NCBI GenBank assembly: GCA_022763905.1
Contig: JALERS010000088.1
Coordinates: 1 to 47,524, forward strand
DNA length: 47,524 nucleotides
From: Prevotellaceae bacterium
GTDB taxonomy: Bacteria > Bacteroidota > Bacteroidia > Bacteroidales > Bacteroidaceae
Reading direction: 5' to 3'
Part shown: positions 36,560-47,367 of the stretch, in pieces
Layout of the letters: every line of letters begins with the position of its first letter
Numbering within the stretch: position 1 is the stretch's first letter
Position numbers and translations under genes: made by a program
Notes under the pieces: generated by a model
What the model was told of the DNA's origin: nothing
Databases searched by the model: none
Seen by the model: the letters and a program-made list of their open reading frames with translations, nothing else

Positions 36560-37636
36560 TTATTTATCGATTGATTCATCTGTGATTTTCTTTAAGGTTC
36601 CCGTCTGCTGATTGAAGAGCACTTGTGTACTCTGTCTCTTGTTAAAGAGTTCATTGCTGAGTACTTCAGTCCTACCGAATTGGGGGAGTGGAGTTGTCAG
36701 CTCACAATATACTTTATTCCTTGAATAAATCTTGACAGAGACTTCAGATGTTATATTGTAACGCACTGCTTGTTCTTCTGTCTTCTTCTTCTTGCCATCA
36801 AAAACTTCTGAAGGAAGTGTCTTACAATCGGTGATGTCAATGTATATGGGCTCACCAGAAAGGTCATTGACGCTTACTACTCCTGACTGGTCGGAGAAAC
36901 GGAATAGAATATCTTTCTTTATATTCTTTTCGGGCAGAAAACTTAAGTGGAATGTCTTGTTCATGTCTTCTTGATAACCTTTGAACAATTGTAATAATGC
37001 TTCTTCTTGCAGAGACAATTGCTGTATCATAAGTTTTAGTTGTTCTCCATCCTTAGGCAAATTGTCTGATTCTCCCTTAGACAATGCTGTACGACTTTCT
37101 CTCAGTTCATAGATTTCATTGGCTGTAAGTTCTGCCATTTTGGCCACACTGCCAGCATAGAGGATTTCTTGTGAGAGATAATCTTTGGAATTAAGTTGAT
37201 TGCTCTTATGACTTTCTTGGGGAGACATATCTGGCATGTGTTCTTCTTCTGCCGCAGTATTGATGGAAAGGATGAGACCGTCGCTAGAAAGAGAGACTAG
37301 AGGAGCGATGGTAGCTTTTTTAAGAGGAATAGAGAAAACCTTAGTTGTATCAGGAATTCCTTGTGGAATGACAGTAATTTTATCAATGTTCCATTTTATC
37401 TGCTTTTTGTTGGTAACGTCAGTCAGTCGGAGAAAGCGAGAAGCATAAGAATGGAGTTCACCAGGATATTGGGTTGTACATGAAGCCTGAACAAGAATGT
37501 TGAGACGAGTCTTGGGCAGATAATAAGTGACACCCTCAGTGGTAACTCCCGGCTGATATGGCAGAACAACGGTCTGCGCCCATGCTAAAGAATGAACGAG
37601 TAGAAATGAGACAACTAACAGACTCTTGATATTCAT
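36560..37636 (-). CDS. DUF4831 family protein
   Basis: Signal peptide, VTTEGVTYYLPKTRLNILVQ, EIYELRESRTALSKGESDNLP. Confidence 0.8.
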   Translation of the reverse strand: MNIKSLLVVSFLLVHSLAWAQTVVLPYQPGVTTEGVTYYLPKTRLNILVQASCTTQYPGELHSYASRFLRLTDVTNKKQIKWNIDKITVIPQGIPDTTKVFSIPLKKATIAPLVSLSSDGLILSINTAAEEEHMPDMSPQESHKSNQLNSKDYLSQEILYAGSVAKMAELTANEIYELRESRTALSKGESDNLPKDGEQLKLMIQQLSLQEEALLQLFKGYQEDMNKTFHLSFLPEKNIKKDILFRFSDQSGVVSVNDLSGEPIYIDITDCKTLPSEVFDGKKKKTEEQAVRYNITSEVSVKIYSRNKVYCELTTPLPQFGRTEVLSNELFNKRQSTQVLFNQQTGTLKKITDESIDK

Positions 37637-37672
37637 GATGCGAGTGTTTATAATAAATGAAAGTATATCAGA

Positions 37673-39202
37673 TTAATTATTTATTTTTTTCAACTTTTTG
37701 ATAGCAGACGGTAAGGCATTAATCAGGTCCATGACGGTCATTCCCTCTTCTGTCATTTGGTTGGCAGCTATATCGCCAGCCAATCCATGCAAGTAGCATC
37801 CTAGTCGGCATGCCTCTTCTGGAGTATAACCTTGTGCCAAGAGAGATAATAATATACCCGTCAATGCATCTCCTGTACCAGCTGTAGCCATACCGGAATT
37901 ACCGGTTGTGTTGAAATAGACCTTGTCAGAAGGTGTGCATATCGCTGTATAATGGCCTTTTAATACTATGAAGAGACGCAGATTCCTAGCCATTGTACGG
38001 GCTGTGTCAAGCATGACATAGTCAGAAGAAAAATGACTTTCTCCGCATAGGCGTGCGAATTCTTTGGGGTGGGGGGTGAGAATGCTCATTATCGGTACAT
38101 AGTGGTACCATGCATTATGTCCAGAGAGAATATTAAGACCATCGGCATCAATCACTAGAGGCTTGGTAGTTTGAGCTAACTGTTTGAAAAAAGCCGTCTC
38201 TGTTTCTTTCTTCTTTCCGAGACCAGGACCAATAGCTACAGCATCAAATTCTTCATCTGGCTCATATGTAGTGAATGTGAAATTATCGGCATCATTGTGG
38301 ATAATAGCCTCGGGTACTGTTGTCTGTACAATAATGTTATTGGTAGCTGGTGTATGCAATGTAATTTTTCCTACGCCACTTCTCATCGCGGATTTTGCTG
38401 CTATGACAGCTGCACCTGCCATTCCATAGGTGCCAGCTACAAGAAGACCATGTCCAAAAGTACCTTTATTGCCAAAGGGATCTCTCGTACGAAGGAGCGT
38501 GCGTATATCATCCTCTTGGTTGAGATGATACTGATATTCAATAGTCTTGTCAACAACTGCAGGCAGACCAATATCAAGCACTTTACAATGTCCAATATAT
38601 TGCTGGCAGTCGGTTAGCAGGAAAGCCGGTTTACATGCATGGATAGAGAAGGTGTAGTCTGCTTCAATAATGGCATGCTGAGAAGTAGAAGTATTGTCTT
38701 CGCTCATCATTCCAGATGGAATGTCTATGGAAATGACGGTGGATGGACTTTTATTGATGAATTTGACTAATTGGATAAAACTACTTGAAAGAGGGCGGTT
38801 GAGTCCGATACCAAAAAGTCCATCTATCACAAGGGTTTGTTCTGTCAGGCGTGGCAGGTCTACCTTTTGGTCAATTTCATGGAATACCACATTGGGACAT
38901 TGCTCTACCAATCGGTCTCTGTTGGTTTGACAGTCTGGGGATAGACTTCCCTTCACGTTAAATAGAAATACTTCAACATCATATCCAGCCAGTGTCAGAA
39001 TACGACTGACAGCCAATGCGTCACCACCGTTGTTATGTGGACCGGCAAAGACTTTGACAGGGAAAGAGGACGGCCACTTGGCCTTTATTTCTTCTGTTAT
39101 GGCTATGGCAGCTTTCTCCATGAGTTCTATGGAGTTCATATGAGTTTTTTGGAGAAAAGCAGATTCGATGGATTTCTGCTCCTGTGCTGTCAATAAATAC
39201 AT
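37673..39202 (-). CDS. nnr: Bifunctional NAD(P)H-hydrate epimerase / ADP-dependent dehydratase
   Basis: N-terminal VFAGPHNNGGDALAVSRIL and C-terminal LLVAGTYGMAGAAVIAAKSAMRSGVGKITL, TPHPKEFARL, GNSGMATAGTGDALTG. Confidence 0.95.
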   Translation of the reverse strand: MYLLTAQEQKSIESAFLQKTHMNSIELMEKAAIAITEEIKAKWPSSFPVKVFAGPHNNGGDALAVSRILTLAGYDVEVFLFNVKGSLSPDCQTNRDRLVEQCPNVVFHEIDQKVDLPRLTEQTLVIDGLFGIGLNRPLSSSFIQLVKFINKSPSTVISIDIPSGMMSEDNTSTSQHAIIEADYTFSIHACKPAFLLTDCQQYIGHCKVLDIGLPAVVDKTIEYQYHLNQEDDIRTLLRTRDPFGNKGTFGHGLLVAGTYGMAGAAVIAAKSAMRSGVGKITLHTPATNNIIVQTTVPEAIIHNDADNFTFTTYEPDEEFDAVAIGPGLGKKKETETAFFKQLAQTTKPLVIDADGLNILSGHNAWYHYVPIMSILTPHPKEFARLCGESHFSSDYVMLDTARTMARNLRLFIVLKGHYTAICTPSDKVYFNTTGNSGMATAGTGDALTGILLSLLAQGYTPEEACRLGCYLHGLAGDIAANQMTEEGMTVMDLINALPSAIKKLKKINN

Positions 39203-39226
39203 GATATGGAATGGTAAAAGAATCAG

Positions 39227-40105
39227 TTATTGTTCTGGGGGAGCCATACGCTCAAGTCGGAAATGGAAGGTAGGCCCTAAAGTTTTGGAGGCTAATCTGT
39301 CAATACCCTCCTTAGTGAATTTTCTCATTTCCAGATTGCTTTCCGTTGGCCATAAAGTAATCATATATCCTGCTTGATGGATACGTTTTCCTGTTTCTGG
39401 CGTATACATATTGGCACGGATAGAAAATTCTGCAACAGCAGCTTTGGCTGCGACTGACAATTCATAGTCTAGACTGTCGGTTAGTACGGAATGACTGATG
39501 TCAATGATGACATTCCTGTCGATTTCCAGTAATGACTCCAAGTTCTTGGCTTCGTCATAAAAGATGACAGAGCCTAACATGTTGTGCTTTTTTACCATGT
39601 TGTACAGAAGGATGTAATTCTCATTTGGACAACTTTCTTTGTTGGTGCAATCCAATTCCAGTATCGCATTAGTACGATGACATAAAGCCAAAATCTCTGA
39701 TACGGATGCCATGGGGATGCCTTTGAATTGCTCGCCATATCTTAATCCTACTTCATGCTCACTTAAAGTGGATGAATGATAATTGCGAGTTGTCTCCATT
39801 CCGTTTATCCCTGGTACTTTACCTCCTCTGCAGAGGAAAGGTACATTATCTTTGCTGAAGGCTACTTCACAACGGATGATATTATATCCTTTTAGAATGG
39901 CTTCTTGAATTCCTTCATATGTGTTTTCGGGGTATCCCTTCATGGAACGCAGACATTTAACTTGTCGGTCCCAAAATCTGTAGTTGACACGGAAATTCTG
40001 AGCAGAGGAATTTACTTCCGAAGATTTCTTTTTCTTGGCTTCAATAACCAGGGCAGTGCATGTGAAAAAGATGACTGCGGATAAGAACATGGTAAATCTT
40101 TTCAT
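39227..40105 (-). CDS. GDPD-like protein with altered active-site motifs
   Basis: Signal peptide; MKGYPENTYEGIQEAILKGYNIIRCEVAFSKDNVPFLCRG resembles the GDPD N-terminus but lacks HR and HD. Confidence 0.7.
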   Translation of the reverse strand: MKRFTMFLSAVIFFTCTALVIEAKKKKSSEVNSSAQNFRVNYRFWDRQVKCLRSMKGYPENTYEGIQEAILKGYNIIRCEVAFSKDNVPFLCRGGKVPGINGMETTRNYHSSTLSEHEVGLRYGEQFKGIPMASVSEILALCHRTNAILELDCTNKESCPNENYILLYNMVKKHNMLGSVIFYDEAKNLESLLEIDRNVIIDISHSVLTDSLDYELSVAAKAAVAEFSIRANMYTPETGKRIHQAGYMITLWPTESNLEMRKFTKEGIDRLASKTLGPTFHFRLERMAPPEQ

Positions 40106-40142
40106 TGTTGTCCGGTTTATGTGTTAGATATATCGTGTTTAA

Positions 40143-41303
40143 TCATTTTAAATCGTCTGATGTGTATTCTTTGATTAGTGGACGGCAATTGTATTCTGAA
40201 GCCATCACATGACCATAGGCACCAGCAGAGAGAATTGCCATTAAATCTCCCCTATGAGTTAACGGAAGATGAATATCTTGGGCAAATACATCTGTAGATT
40301 CACATATGGGGCCTACTACGTCATAAATGTCTTCACCCGTAGAGGAACTGAGGTTGATTATCTTGTGGTTGGCTTGATAGAGAGCGGGACGAATCAAATC
40401 TGTAAATCCAGCATCTAAGATGGCGAATTTTTTTACATGACCTTCTTTTATGAAAACTACTTGAGATATTAAAGCACCGCTTTGGGCAGTCAATGAGCGA
40501 CCTAGTTCGCAATGGAATTCCTGATGTGGTCTTAATTTCAAGAACTTATAAAAGATTTGAAAATATTCGTGAAAACACGGAATAGGGTGTTTTTCGGGAG
40601 AAGTATAATCCACTCCGAGACCGCCTCCAACATTGATACTATTGGTAGTGATGCCCGCATTTTCAAGTGCGTTTTGTAGGGAGTTGATTTTTATGGACAG
40701 TTGTTGGAAAACATCCATATTGAGAATCTGAGAACCAATATGGAAATGCAGACCATAATAATTGAGGTGGGGCAGGGAATTAATCTTCTTGATGGTTGGC
40801 AAAATATCACATAGGTCAATGCCAAATTTGTTTTCTTCAAGTCCAGTGGTAATATTCTTATGGGTATGGGCATCTACGTCAGGATTGACGCGTAGAGTGA
40901 TACGGGCTATTTTTCCCATCTGTCCTGCTAGATGATTGATTACCTCAATTTCAGGTATACTTTCCACATTAAAACAGAGAATATCGTTCTTCAGACCAAT
41001 GATAATTTCTCTATCGGTTTTTCCTACTCCTGCAAAGACAATGTTGGGACCTGGAATACCTGCTTCAATGGCCTTGAGTATTTCTCCTCCGCTTACCGCA
41101 TCAATGCCAAATCCGTAGTCTCTTGCTGTCTGCAGGATTTGAGGATGGCTATTGGCCTTCATAGCCAAGTGAATGAATGAGAGAGGAATACAGCAGGACT
41201 CCTCTTGGGCTTGACGAAAGGTTTCCCTAAGTAGCTCCATGTCGTAAAAATAAAATGGAGTTGGGAGGGCCTTGAAAGTATCTAAATATTTGAGTAATTC
41301 CAT
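40143..41303 (-). CDS. lysA: Diaminopimelate decarboxylase
   Basis: FYFYDMELLRETFRQA, AMKANSHPQIL, GFGIDAVSGGEILKA, GLHFHIGSQI, GGGLGVDY, ELGRSLTAQSGAL. Confidence 0.96.
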   Translation of the reverse strand: MELLKYLDTFKALPTPFYFYDMELLRETFRQAQEESCCIPLSFIHLAMKANSHPQILQTARDYGFGIDAVSGGEILKAIEAGIPGPNIVFAGVGKTDREIIIGLKNDILCFNVESIPEIEVINHLAGQMGKIARITLRVNPDVDAHTHKNITTGLEENKFGIDLCDILPTIKKINSLPHLNYYGLHFHIGSQILNMDVFQQLSIKINSLQNALENAGITTNSINVGGGLGVDYTSPEKHPIPCFHEYFQIFYKFLKLRPHQEFHCELGRSLTAQSGALISQVVFIKEGHVKKFAILDAGFTDLIRPALYQANHKIINLSSSTGEDIYDVVGPICESTDVFAQDIHLPLTHRGDLMAILSAGAYGHVMASEYNCRPLIKEYTSDDLK

Positions 41304-41309
41304 GATTCT

Positions 41310-41999
41310 TCAGTTGTTTCCACTGGTTGTGATGGTAGAAGCTGGTAGTAAATGTCCGTCCTGACATATGTATTGCTTAGCTTCTTCTACCCATTCCATG
41401 AGTGATAGGTTATGGGTAGACATGATGATGGTGGTACCTGCGTCAAAGATGGATTTAAGGATATCGATTATGTGCTTGCTCGTGATAATATCCAGATTTC
41501 CGGTAGGTTCATCTGCAATGATGATTTCAGGATTGTTGAGGATGGCTCTGGCAATGGCAATTCGTTGTTGTTCTCCGCCAGAAAGTTCATGTGGGAAATT
41601 ATCAGCCTTGTCAGTCAGTTCTACAATCTGGAGCACTTTTTTGATACGGTTAGCAATGTCATCCTTCTTTTTCCATCCTGTAGCTTTCAGAACGAATTCA
41701 AGATTTTTGAACACTGTTCGGTCTGGCAACAATTGAAAATCCTGAAAGACAATACCCAGTCGTTTTCTTAGTGCTGGTGTGTGCGATGGTTTTATATGGG
41801 AAAGATCAGTGTCCAGGACATGAGTTTTTTCTCCTTTTACATCTGCCGATGCATAGAGACTTTTCAGAAACGTGGATTTCCCTGTGCCTACCATGCCTGT
41901 AAGGAAAACGAATTCCTTTTCTTTTATTGAGAAATTTACATCCTTAAGGATGAGATTCTCATTCTGGAAAATATCGACGTGCTGGTAATCAACGATCAT
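41310..41999 (-). CDS. ftsE: FtsE-like ABC ATPase
   Basis: GMVGTGKSTFLKSLY Walker A, FQDFQLLPDRTVFKNLEF, LSGGEQQRIAIARAIL, IIADEPTGNLD. Confidence 0.85.
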   Translation of the reverse strand: MIVDYQHVDIFQNENLILKDVNFSIKEKEFVFLTGMVGTGKSTFLKSLYASADVKGEKTHVLDTDLSHIKPSHTPALRKRLGIVFQDFQLLPDRTVFKNLEFVLKATGWKKKDDIANRIKKVLQIVELTDKADNFPHELSGGEQQRIAIARAILNNPEIIIADEPTGNLDIITSKHIIDILKSIFDAGTTIIMSTHNLSLMEWVEEAKQYICQDGHLLPASTITTSGNN

Positions 42000-42044
42000 A
42001 GCTACCTATTATTGAACAATAATGATGTTGTAAGGAGTAATGCG

Positions 42045-42659
42045 TTAGTGCTTCTTCCAGTTAGGGTTATGGCGCTCCATTAGTTCGCGGGCAATATCTT
42101 CAATACGGAGACCTTTAGCTGTAAGTAACACAATCAGATGGTAAAACATGTCAGATGCCTCATATAGCAAACGGTCATTGGTCCCGTTAACTGCTTCGAT
42201 TACTGTTTCCAATGCCTCTTCTCCTACTTTCTGAGCCATACGGTTGATGCCATCTTTAAAAAGGGAGGTAGTATAGGAACCTTCAGGCATTTCCTCATGG
42301 CGTTTTTCTATGAAGTCCTGAAGAGTTGAAAGGAAGGAAAGTGGTTGGCTCTCGTTGTTTTCTCCCCAACAAGTGTCCGTTCCTTTATGGCAAGTAGGCC
42401 CTTCTGGGTGGGCTTGAATTAGAAGTGTATCATTATCGCAATCCACTTTGATATCTACTAGGTGCAACCAGTGGCCGCTCTCTTCACCTTTGGTCCATAG
42501 ACACTGACGGGTACGACTATAGAAGGTTACCTTTCTGGTGTCGATGGTAGTCTTATAGGCTTCTTCATTCATGAATCCTAACATGAGAACTTTTCGGGTA
42601 TCTGCATCTTGAACAATGGCTGGGACAAGCCCATTCATTTTTTCGAAATTGATATACAT
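42045..42659 (-). CDS. hisIE: Bifunctional phosphoribosyl-AMP cyclohydrolase/phosphoribosyl-ATP pyrophosphatase
   Basis: MLGFMNEEAYKTT, VTFYSRTRQCLWTKGEESG, CDNDTLLIQAHPEGPTCHKGTDTCW; C-terminal KVGEEALETVIEA. Confidence 0.96.
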   Translation of the reverse strand: MYINFEKMNGLVPAIVQDADTRKVLMLGFMNEEAYKTTIDTRKVTFYSRTRQCLWTKGEESGHWLHLVDIKVDCDNDTLLIQAHPEGPTCHKGTDTCWGENNESQPLSFLSTLQDFIEKRHEEMPEGSYTTSLFKDGINRMAQKVGEEALETVIEAVNGTNDRLLYEASDMFYHLIVLLTAKGLRIEDIARELMERHNPNWKKH

Positions 42660-42672
42660 TGATGTCTAAAGG

Positions 42673-43434
42673 TTAAATTCGTACATTGATATTTTCCGAC
42701 CGAAGATACTTTTTCAAATCGGGTATAGATATTTCATTGTAGTGGAATACACTGGCAGCAAGAGCGGCATCGCTTTTTCCTTCTATGAATGTATCTCTGA
42801 AGTCCTTCATGCTTCCTGCTCCTCCTGAAGCAATGACTGGAATAGGTAAGATGTCAGCCAGCATAGCGAGAGCATCGTTAGCAAAACCACATTTGACACC
42901 ATCGTGGTTCATACTGGTAAAGAGAATTTCACCGGCTCCTCTGTCGGCAGCTTCTTTAGCCCATTCGGCCAAACATTTATCTGTGCGTAGACGACCTCCA
43001 TTGAGGTAACAATGCCATTCGCCATCGTCTTCAAAACGAGCGTCAATAGCAACAATGCATACTTGAGATCCAAAGTGGCTGGCAATGTCGTCAATGAGAG
43101 ATGGACATCGCAAGGCAGCAGAGTTAATGCTGACTTTGTCTGCACCGGCATTGAGCATGGTGTCCACATCTTTCAGTTCGTTGATACCGCCTCCAACTGA
43201 AAAGGGAATAGATATGTTGGCTGCTACTCGCTTTACGACATCTGTAAAAGTCTTCCTTCCCTCATAACTGGCAGTAATATCCAAAAATACCAGTTCATCA
43301 GCATTGGCATCGCTGTATTTTTTTCCCAGTTCCACAGGGTCTCCTGCTTGACGCAGGTCCACGAAATTGGTCCCCTTGACAGTTTGCCCGTTTTTTACAT
43401 CAAGGCAGGGAATGATTCTCTTGGCAAGTGGCAT
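42673..43434 (-). CDS. hisF: Imidazole glycerol phosphate synthase cyclase subunit
   Basis: [40 protein letters not shown]. Confidence 0.97.
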   Translation of the reverse strand: MPLAKRIIPCLDVKNGQTVKGTNFVDLRQAGDPVELGKKYSDANADELVFLDITASYEGRKTFTDVVKRVAANISIPFSVGGGINELKDVDTMLNAGADKVSINSAALRCPSLIDDIASHFGSQVCIVAIDARFEDDGEWHCYLNGGRLRTDKCLAEWAKEAADRGAGEILFTSMNHDGVKCGFANDALAMLADILPIPVIASGGAGSMKDFRDTFIEGKSDAALAASVFHYNEISIPDLKKYLRSENINVRI

Positions 43435-43444
43435 AGTGAAACGG

Positions 43445-44173
43445 TTATGATTGATAAAATCTTTTGATTACTTCTGACAAGTCAATCTTGTGTTCGTAGA
43501 TGGCTTTGCCGAAAACGACAGCGGGAATGCCTGCCGCATCCAATTCTTCCAGATCATGCATGCTACTTACACCTCCACTGGCAATCAGATTGCACTCGGG
43601 AAAGCATTCCATGATATGTCTATATAGGTCCACGGATGTACCTAGGAGAAGTCCATCCTTTGAGATGTCGGTACAAAGTACATTGCGGATGCCCATCTTC
43701 AAATATGTATGCAGGAAATCATCAATGGAAATCTTACTGTCTTCTTTCCAGCCATTGATACTGATGTGTCCGTTTCGAACGTCGGCTCCTAATATGATGC
43801 GTTCAGGGCCATAACGAATGACCCATTCCCGAAATAAAGCAGGTTGACTCACAGCAACACTTCCAATGGTCGCATAAGTGGCACCATTATCAAAGACAGC
43901 ATCCAGGTCTCTATCACTTTTAATGCCTCCTCCAAAGTCTACTTCAAGATGAGTAGATTCCTTAATCTCTTTAAGTACATTGAGATTAACCACATGAGCT
44001 GATTGGGCTCCATCAAGGTCCACCAAATGCAGGCGACGGAATCCAGCCTTTTCAAACTGGCAGGCGATACGTACAGGTGACTCGTCGTATATCTTGGTAG
44101 AAGAGTAATCGCCTTGAGTAAGTCGTACGCATTGTCCGTTGATGATGTCGATGGCTGGGATAGGCTGTAGCAT
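43445..44173 (-). CDS. hisA: ProFAR isomerase
   Basis: [39 protein letters not shown]. Confidence 0.96.
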   Translation of the reverse strand: MLQPIPAIDIINGQCVRLTQGDYSSTKIYDESPVRIACQFEKAGFRRLHLVDLDGAQSAHVVNLNVLKEIKESTHLEVDFGGGIKSDRDLDAVFDNGATYATIGSVAVSQPALFREWVIRYGPERIILGADVRNGHISINGWKEDSKISIDDFLHTYLKMGIRNVLCTDISKDGLLLGTSVDLYRHIMECFPECNLIASGGVSSMHDLEELDAAGIPAVVFGKAIYEHKIDLSEVIKRFYQS

Positions 44174-44204
44174 ATGTCGTGGAGGAACTATGATGGTTGT
44201 TTAG

Positions 44205-44807
44205 TTATTGTTGGGCTGCCAAGTTAAGGAAATTGCGGAGAATATGTTCTCCTGTCTTCCCACTTTTCTCGGGATGGAATTGCACCGCATAAAAATTATT
44301 CTTCCTAATAGCAGCACTGAAAGGATGGACGTAATCTGTAACAGCGATAGAATATGGATTGACGGGCACGTAATAACTATGAACAAAATAGACATAGGCA
44401 TCTTCACTCAATCCTTCGAAGAGAGGAGACTGTAAATGAGATATTGTATTCCATCCCATGTGGGGAATTTTGTCTTCGTGTCTCACTGGACAGAAACGCT
44501 GGACGGGTACATCAAACATGCCTAGACAGGGTGTATTACCTTCTTCACTATGACTGCAAAGCAACTGCATACCGATGCATATACCTAATACAGGTTGCTT
44601 AAGTTGCCGGATGAGAATGTCCATTTGGTTATTCCGTAGGTATTCCATGGTCTTTGATGCTTCTCCTTGACCTGGAAAAAGTACACAATCGGCTCGGCTG
44701 ATGGTCTCCTTATTGTCGGTGACAATAGGAGAAACTCCCAGTCGGTTAAGCGCATGTACTACAGAATAGATATTGCCTGCATTATATTTGATGATGACGA
44801 CATCCAT
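44205..44807 (-). CDS. hisH: Imidazole glycerol phosphate synthase amidotransferase subunit
   Basis: IIKYNAGNIYSVVHAL, LGICIGMQLLCSHSEEG, AVQFHPEKSGKTG. Confidence 0.96.
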   Translation of the reverse strand: MDVVIIKYNAGNIYSVVHALNRLGVSPIVTDNKETISRADCVLFPGQGEASKTMEYLRNNQMDILIRQLKQPVLGICIGMQLLCSHSEEGNTPCLGMFDVPVQRFCPVRHEDKIPHMGWNTISHLQSPLFEGLSEDAYVYFVHSYYVPVNPYSIAVTDYVHPFSAAIRKNNFYAVQFHPEKSGKTGEHILRNFLNLAAQQ

Positions 44808-44837
44808 AATATGAAGTACCTTCTTATTATCTTTTGT

Positions 44838-46322
44838 TTAGTAAGCTTTAGCAATAAGAGCCTTGTAGCGTGCAGGCTTGCCGCTAACCATGTCTATGCC
44901 CGGATTATCTTGGGAAACATCAAATGGGATGCAACGGATAGTGGCTTGGGTATCTTCTTTAATCTTTGCCTCTGTTTCTGCTGTTCCGTCCCATGGACAT
45001 ATGAAGAAGCCGCCATTAACAATACGTTGCTTGAACTCATTGTAGTCATTGCATTCGTAGATATGGGAATCACGGAAAATACGTGCTTTTTCGTAGCAGT
45101 TTTTCTGAATGTCTTCGAGCAATGAGCGGATATGGCCCACAATGCCTTCCAATGGAAGTGTCTCTTTCTCGAGGGTATCTCGGCGCATTACTTCCACAGT
45201 GTGATTAGCAATATCTTTGGCTCCTAAAACCAGGCGGACAGGAATACCCTTAACTTCGTAATCGGCAAATTTGAAACCAGGACGCTTTTTGTCATCATCA
45301 TCAAATTTTGCAGTGATGCCCAACTGCTTGAGTTCTGTCAGTAACGGGTCAACAACCTCACGGATGGAAGCAAGATCGTCCGAAGATTTATAAATAGGTA
45401 CAATTACCACTTGTAAAGGTGCCAAAGCGGGTGGCAATACCAATCCGTTGTCATCAGAGTGAGTCATGATAAGAGCTCCCATCAGACGGGTAGATACACC
45501 CCATGAGGTGGCCCAGGCATATTGCAATTCATTGTTTTGGTCTACAAACTGTACGTCAAAAGCCTTGCCGAAGTTCTGACCTAAGAAATGACTGGTTCCA
45601 CTCTGTAGAGCCTTGCCGTCCTGCATCATGGCTTCGATAGTGTAAGTATCCAGTGCACCAGCAAAGCGTTCGGTTTCACTCTTGACACCTTGGATGACAG
45701 GAATAGCCATGACATCTTGTACAAAGTCGGCATAAACTTTAAGCATCATCTTGGCACGTTCTTCAGCTTCTTCTCGGGTAGCATGAGCAGTATGCCCTTC
45801 CTGCCAAAGGAATTCAGCAGTCCTGAGGAAAAGGCGAGTCCTCATTTCCCATCTCATTACATTACACCACTGATTGCATAAAACGGGAAGGTCACGATAA
45901 GAGTGTATCCAGTTCTTATAGGTATTCCATATAATGGTTTCACTAGTAGGACGGATGATGTATTCTTCTTCCAGTTTGGCGGCAGGGTCCACAATTATGT
46001 CTTGTGTTTCCTCGTCCACTTTCAGACGATAGTGGGTGACTACTGCACATTCTTTGGCGAAACCTTCCACATGTTCGGCTTCCCTACCGAAAAAGTTCTT
46101 GGGAATCAGCAGAGGGAAATAGGCATTTTGGACGCCTGTTTCTTTGAAACGGTTGTCCAGTTCCCGTTGTATTTTTTCCCATATGGAGTAGCCATAGGGT
46201 TTGATGGTCATACATCCTCTTACCTCGGCCTGTTCTGCCAAGTCAGCCTTGCTTACAAGGTCATTATACCACTTTGAATAGTTCTCGCTACGTTTGGTGA
46301 GATTTTTTAGCTCTTTTGCCAT
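44838..46322 (-). CDS. proS: Prolyl-tRNA synthetase (archaeal/eukaryote-like short type)
   Basis: [75 protein letters not shown]. Confidence 0.95.
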   Translation of the reverse strand: MAKELKNLTKRSENYSKWYNDLVSKADLAEQAEVRGCMTIKPYGYSIWEKIQRELDNRFKETGVQNAYFPLLIPKNFFGREAEHVEGFAKECAVVTHYRLKVDEETQDIIVDPAAKLEEEYIIRPTSETIIWNTYKNWIHSYRDLPVLCNQWCNVMRWEMRTRLFLRTAEFLWQEGHTAHATREEAEERAKMMLKVYADFVQDVMAIPVIQGVKSETERFAGALDTYTIEAMMQDGKALQSGTSHFLGQNFGKAFDVQFVDQNNELQYAWATSWGVSTRLMGALIMTHSDDNGLVLPPALAPLQVVIVPIYKSSDDLASIREVVDPLLTELKQLGITAKFDDDDKKRPGFKFADYEVKGIPVRLVLGAKDIANHTVEVMRRDTLEKETLPLEGIVGHIRSLLEDIQKNCYEKARIFRDSHIYECNDYNEFKQRIVNGGFFICPWDGTAETEAKIKEDTQATIRCIPFDVSQDNPGIDMVSGKPARYKALIAKAY

Positions 46323-46338
46323 GGTCAGATATTTTCTG

Positions 46339-46346
46339 CAAAAGTA
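46339..46346 (-). promoter_or_regulatory. Bacteroidetes -7 element (TACTTTTG) for proS-his
   Basis: CAAAAGTA on plus, 16 nt upstream of the proS ATG. Confidence 0.5.
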
Positions 46347-46409
46347 CTAAAAATCATCGTCCCAACATTGTTTTTGTCCTTTGAAATAACCCGATATTCC
46401 AAAAATAGG

Positions 46410-46417
46410 TATATTTG
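46410..46417 (+). promoter_or_regulatory. Bacteroidetes -7 element (TATATTTG) for the OmpA-family lipoprotein
   Basis: TAnnTTTG match 24 nt before the ATG at 46442. Confidence 0.5.
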
Positions 46418-46441
46418 CATGCAAATAAAAAGATACAGATT

Positions 46442-47179
46442 ATGAAAACAAAGAAATTCCTGATTGTGAGTTTATGTGTCAGCTGTGTATTATGCACATC
46501 GTGCAGTAATATGAATAACACGACCAAAGGAGGTCTGATTGGTGCAGGAAGCGGTGCTTTGTTAGGAGGTGTCGTAGGAAAAATGGCAGGTAATACAGCT
46601 GTTGGAGCCGCCATCGGTACTGCCGTGGGCACAGGTGCGGGTGTATTGATTGGCAAGAAGATGGACAAGGTAAAGGCAGAAACCGCTGCAGCCGTACAGG
46701 CAGCCGTGGTGGAAGATGTCGAAGCTAACAAAGAAGGCAATGTGGAAAAGGTAAAGGTTGAAGATGTGAAGGACCAGAACGGTTATTCCGCTGTCAAGGT
46801 GACCTTCGGTTCCGGCATTCTCTTTGAGACCAATAAATATGACCTTTGTACTGCAGCTAAGAATGCGCTTGCCAAATTTTCTACGGTACTCACCAAATAT
46901 CCCGATATTGACATAGCCATATACGGTCATACGGATGTTACGGGTAATGATGGCATCAATGTACCTCTGTCTGTCAACAGAGCTAACAGCGTCAGGAATT
47001 ATCTAGAGTCATGTGGTATACCGTCTAACCGCTTTCGTGCAGTTGAGGGTCGTGGTTCTTCAGAACCCGTGGCGAGCAACACTACACAAGAGGGACGCAG
47101 TCAGAACCGCCGTGTGGAAATATATATGTATGCCAGTGAAAATATGATTAAGGCTGCTCAGACAGAAACGCTTCAATAA
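46442..47179 (+). CDS. Glycine-zipper + OmpA-C-like peptidoglycan-binding lipoprotein
   Basis: Lipobox LCTSCSN, GGLIGAGSGALLGGVVGKMAG zipper, IYGHTDVTGNDGINVPLSVNRANSVRNYL OmpA-C. Confidence 0.92.
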   Translation: MKTKKFLIVSLCVSCVLCTSCSNMNNTTKGGLIGAGSGALLGGVVGKMAGNTAVGAAIGTAVGTGAGVLIGKKMDKVKAETAAAVQAAVVEDVEANKEGNVEKVKVEDVKDQNGYSAVKVTFGSGILFETNKYDLCTAAKNALAKFSTVLTKYPDIDIAIYGHTDVTGNDGINVPLSVNRANSVRNYLESCGIPSNRFRAVEGRGSSEPVASNTTQEGRSQNRRVEIYMYASENMIKAAQTETLQ

Positions 47180-47294
47180 TCTCCGATAAGAAATGCCATC
47201 TCTAGCCATATGACGGCGAGATAACGGGTTATGAAATGACCCCTATGGTGGAATTCAATAGTCAGATCAATGTATAGGAAACAGATGCAGATGT

Positions 47295-47326
47295 CTCAGA
47301 TTGTCAGTAACTCAGATTGCTAGTTA
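47295..47326. repeat. Two-copy 16-bp imperfect tandem repeat
   Basis: CTCAGATTGTCAGTAA followed by CTCAGATTGCTAGTTA, 13/16 identical. Confidence 0.6.
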
Positions 47327-47367
47327 TTTCTGTTGTATCATCCCATCATGTGCAATTCATACACCTA

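Noticed and set aside
41310-41999. FtsE-like ATPase with no adjacent ftsX
   Set aside because: FtsE and FtsX are often unlinked in this phylum; no further anomaly.
42045-44807. Histidine operon lacking hisG, hisD, hisC, hisB
   Set aside because: Split his clusters are common in Bacteroidetes; not evidence of a novel system.
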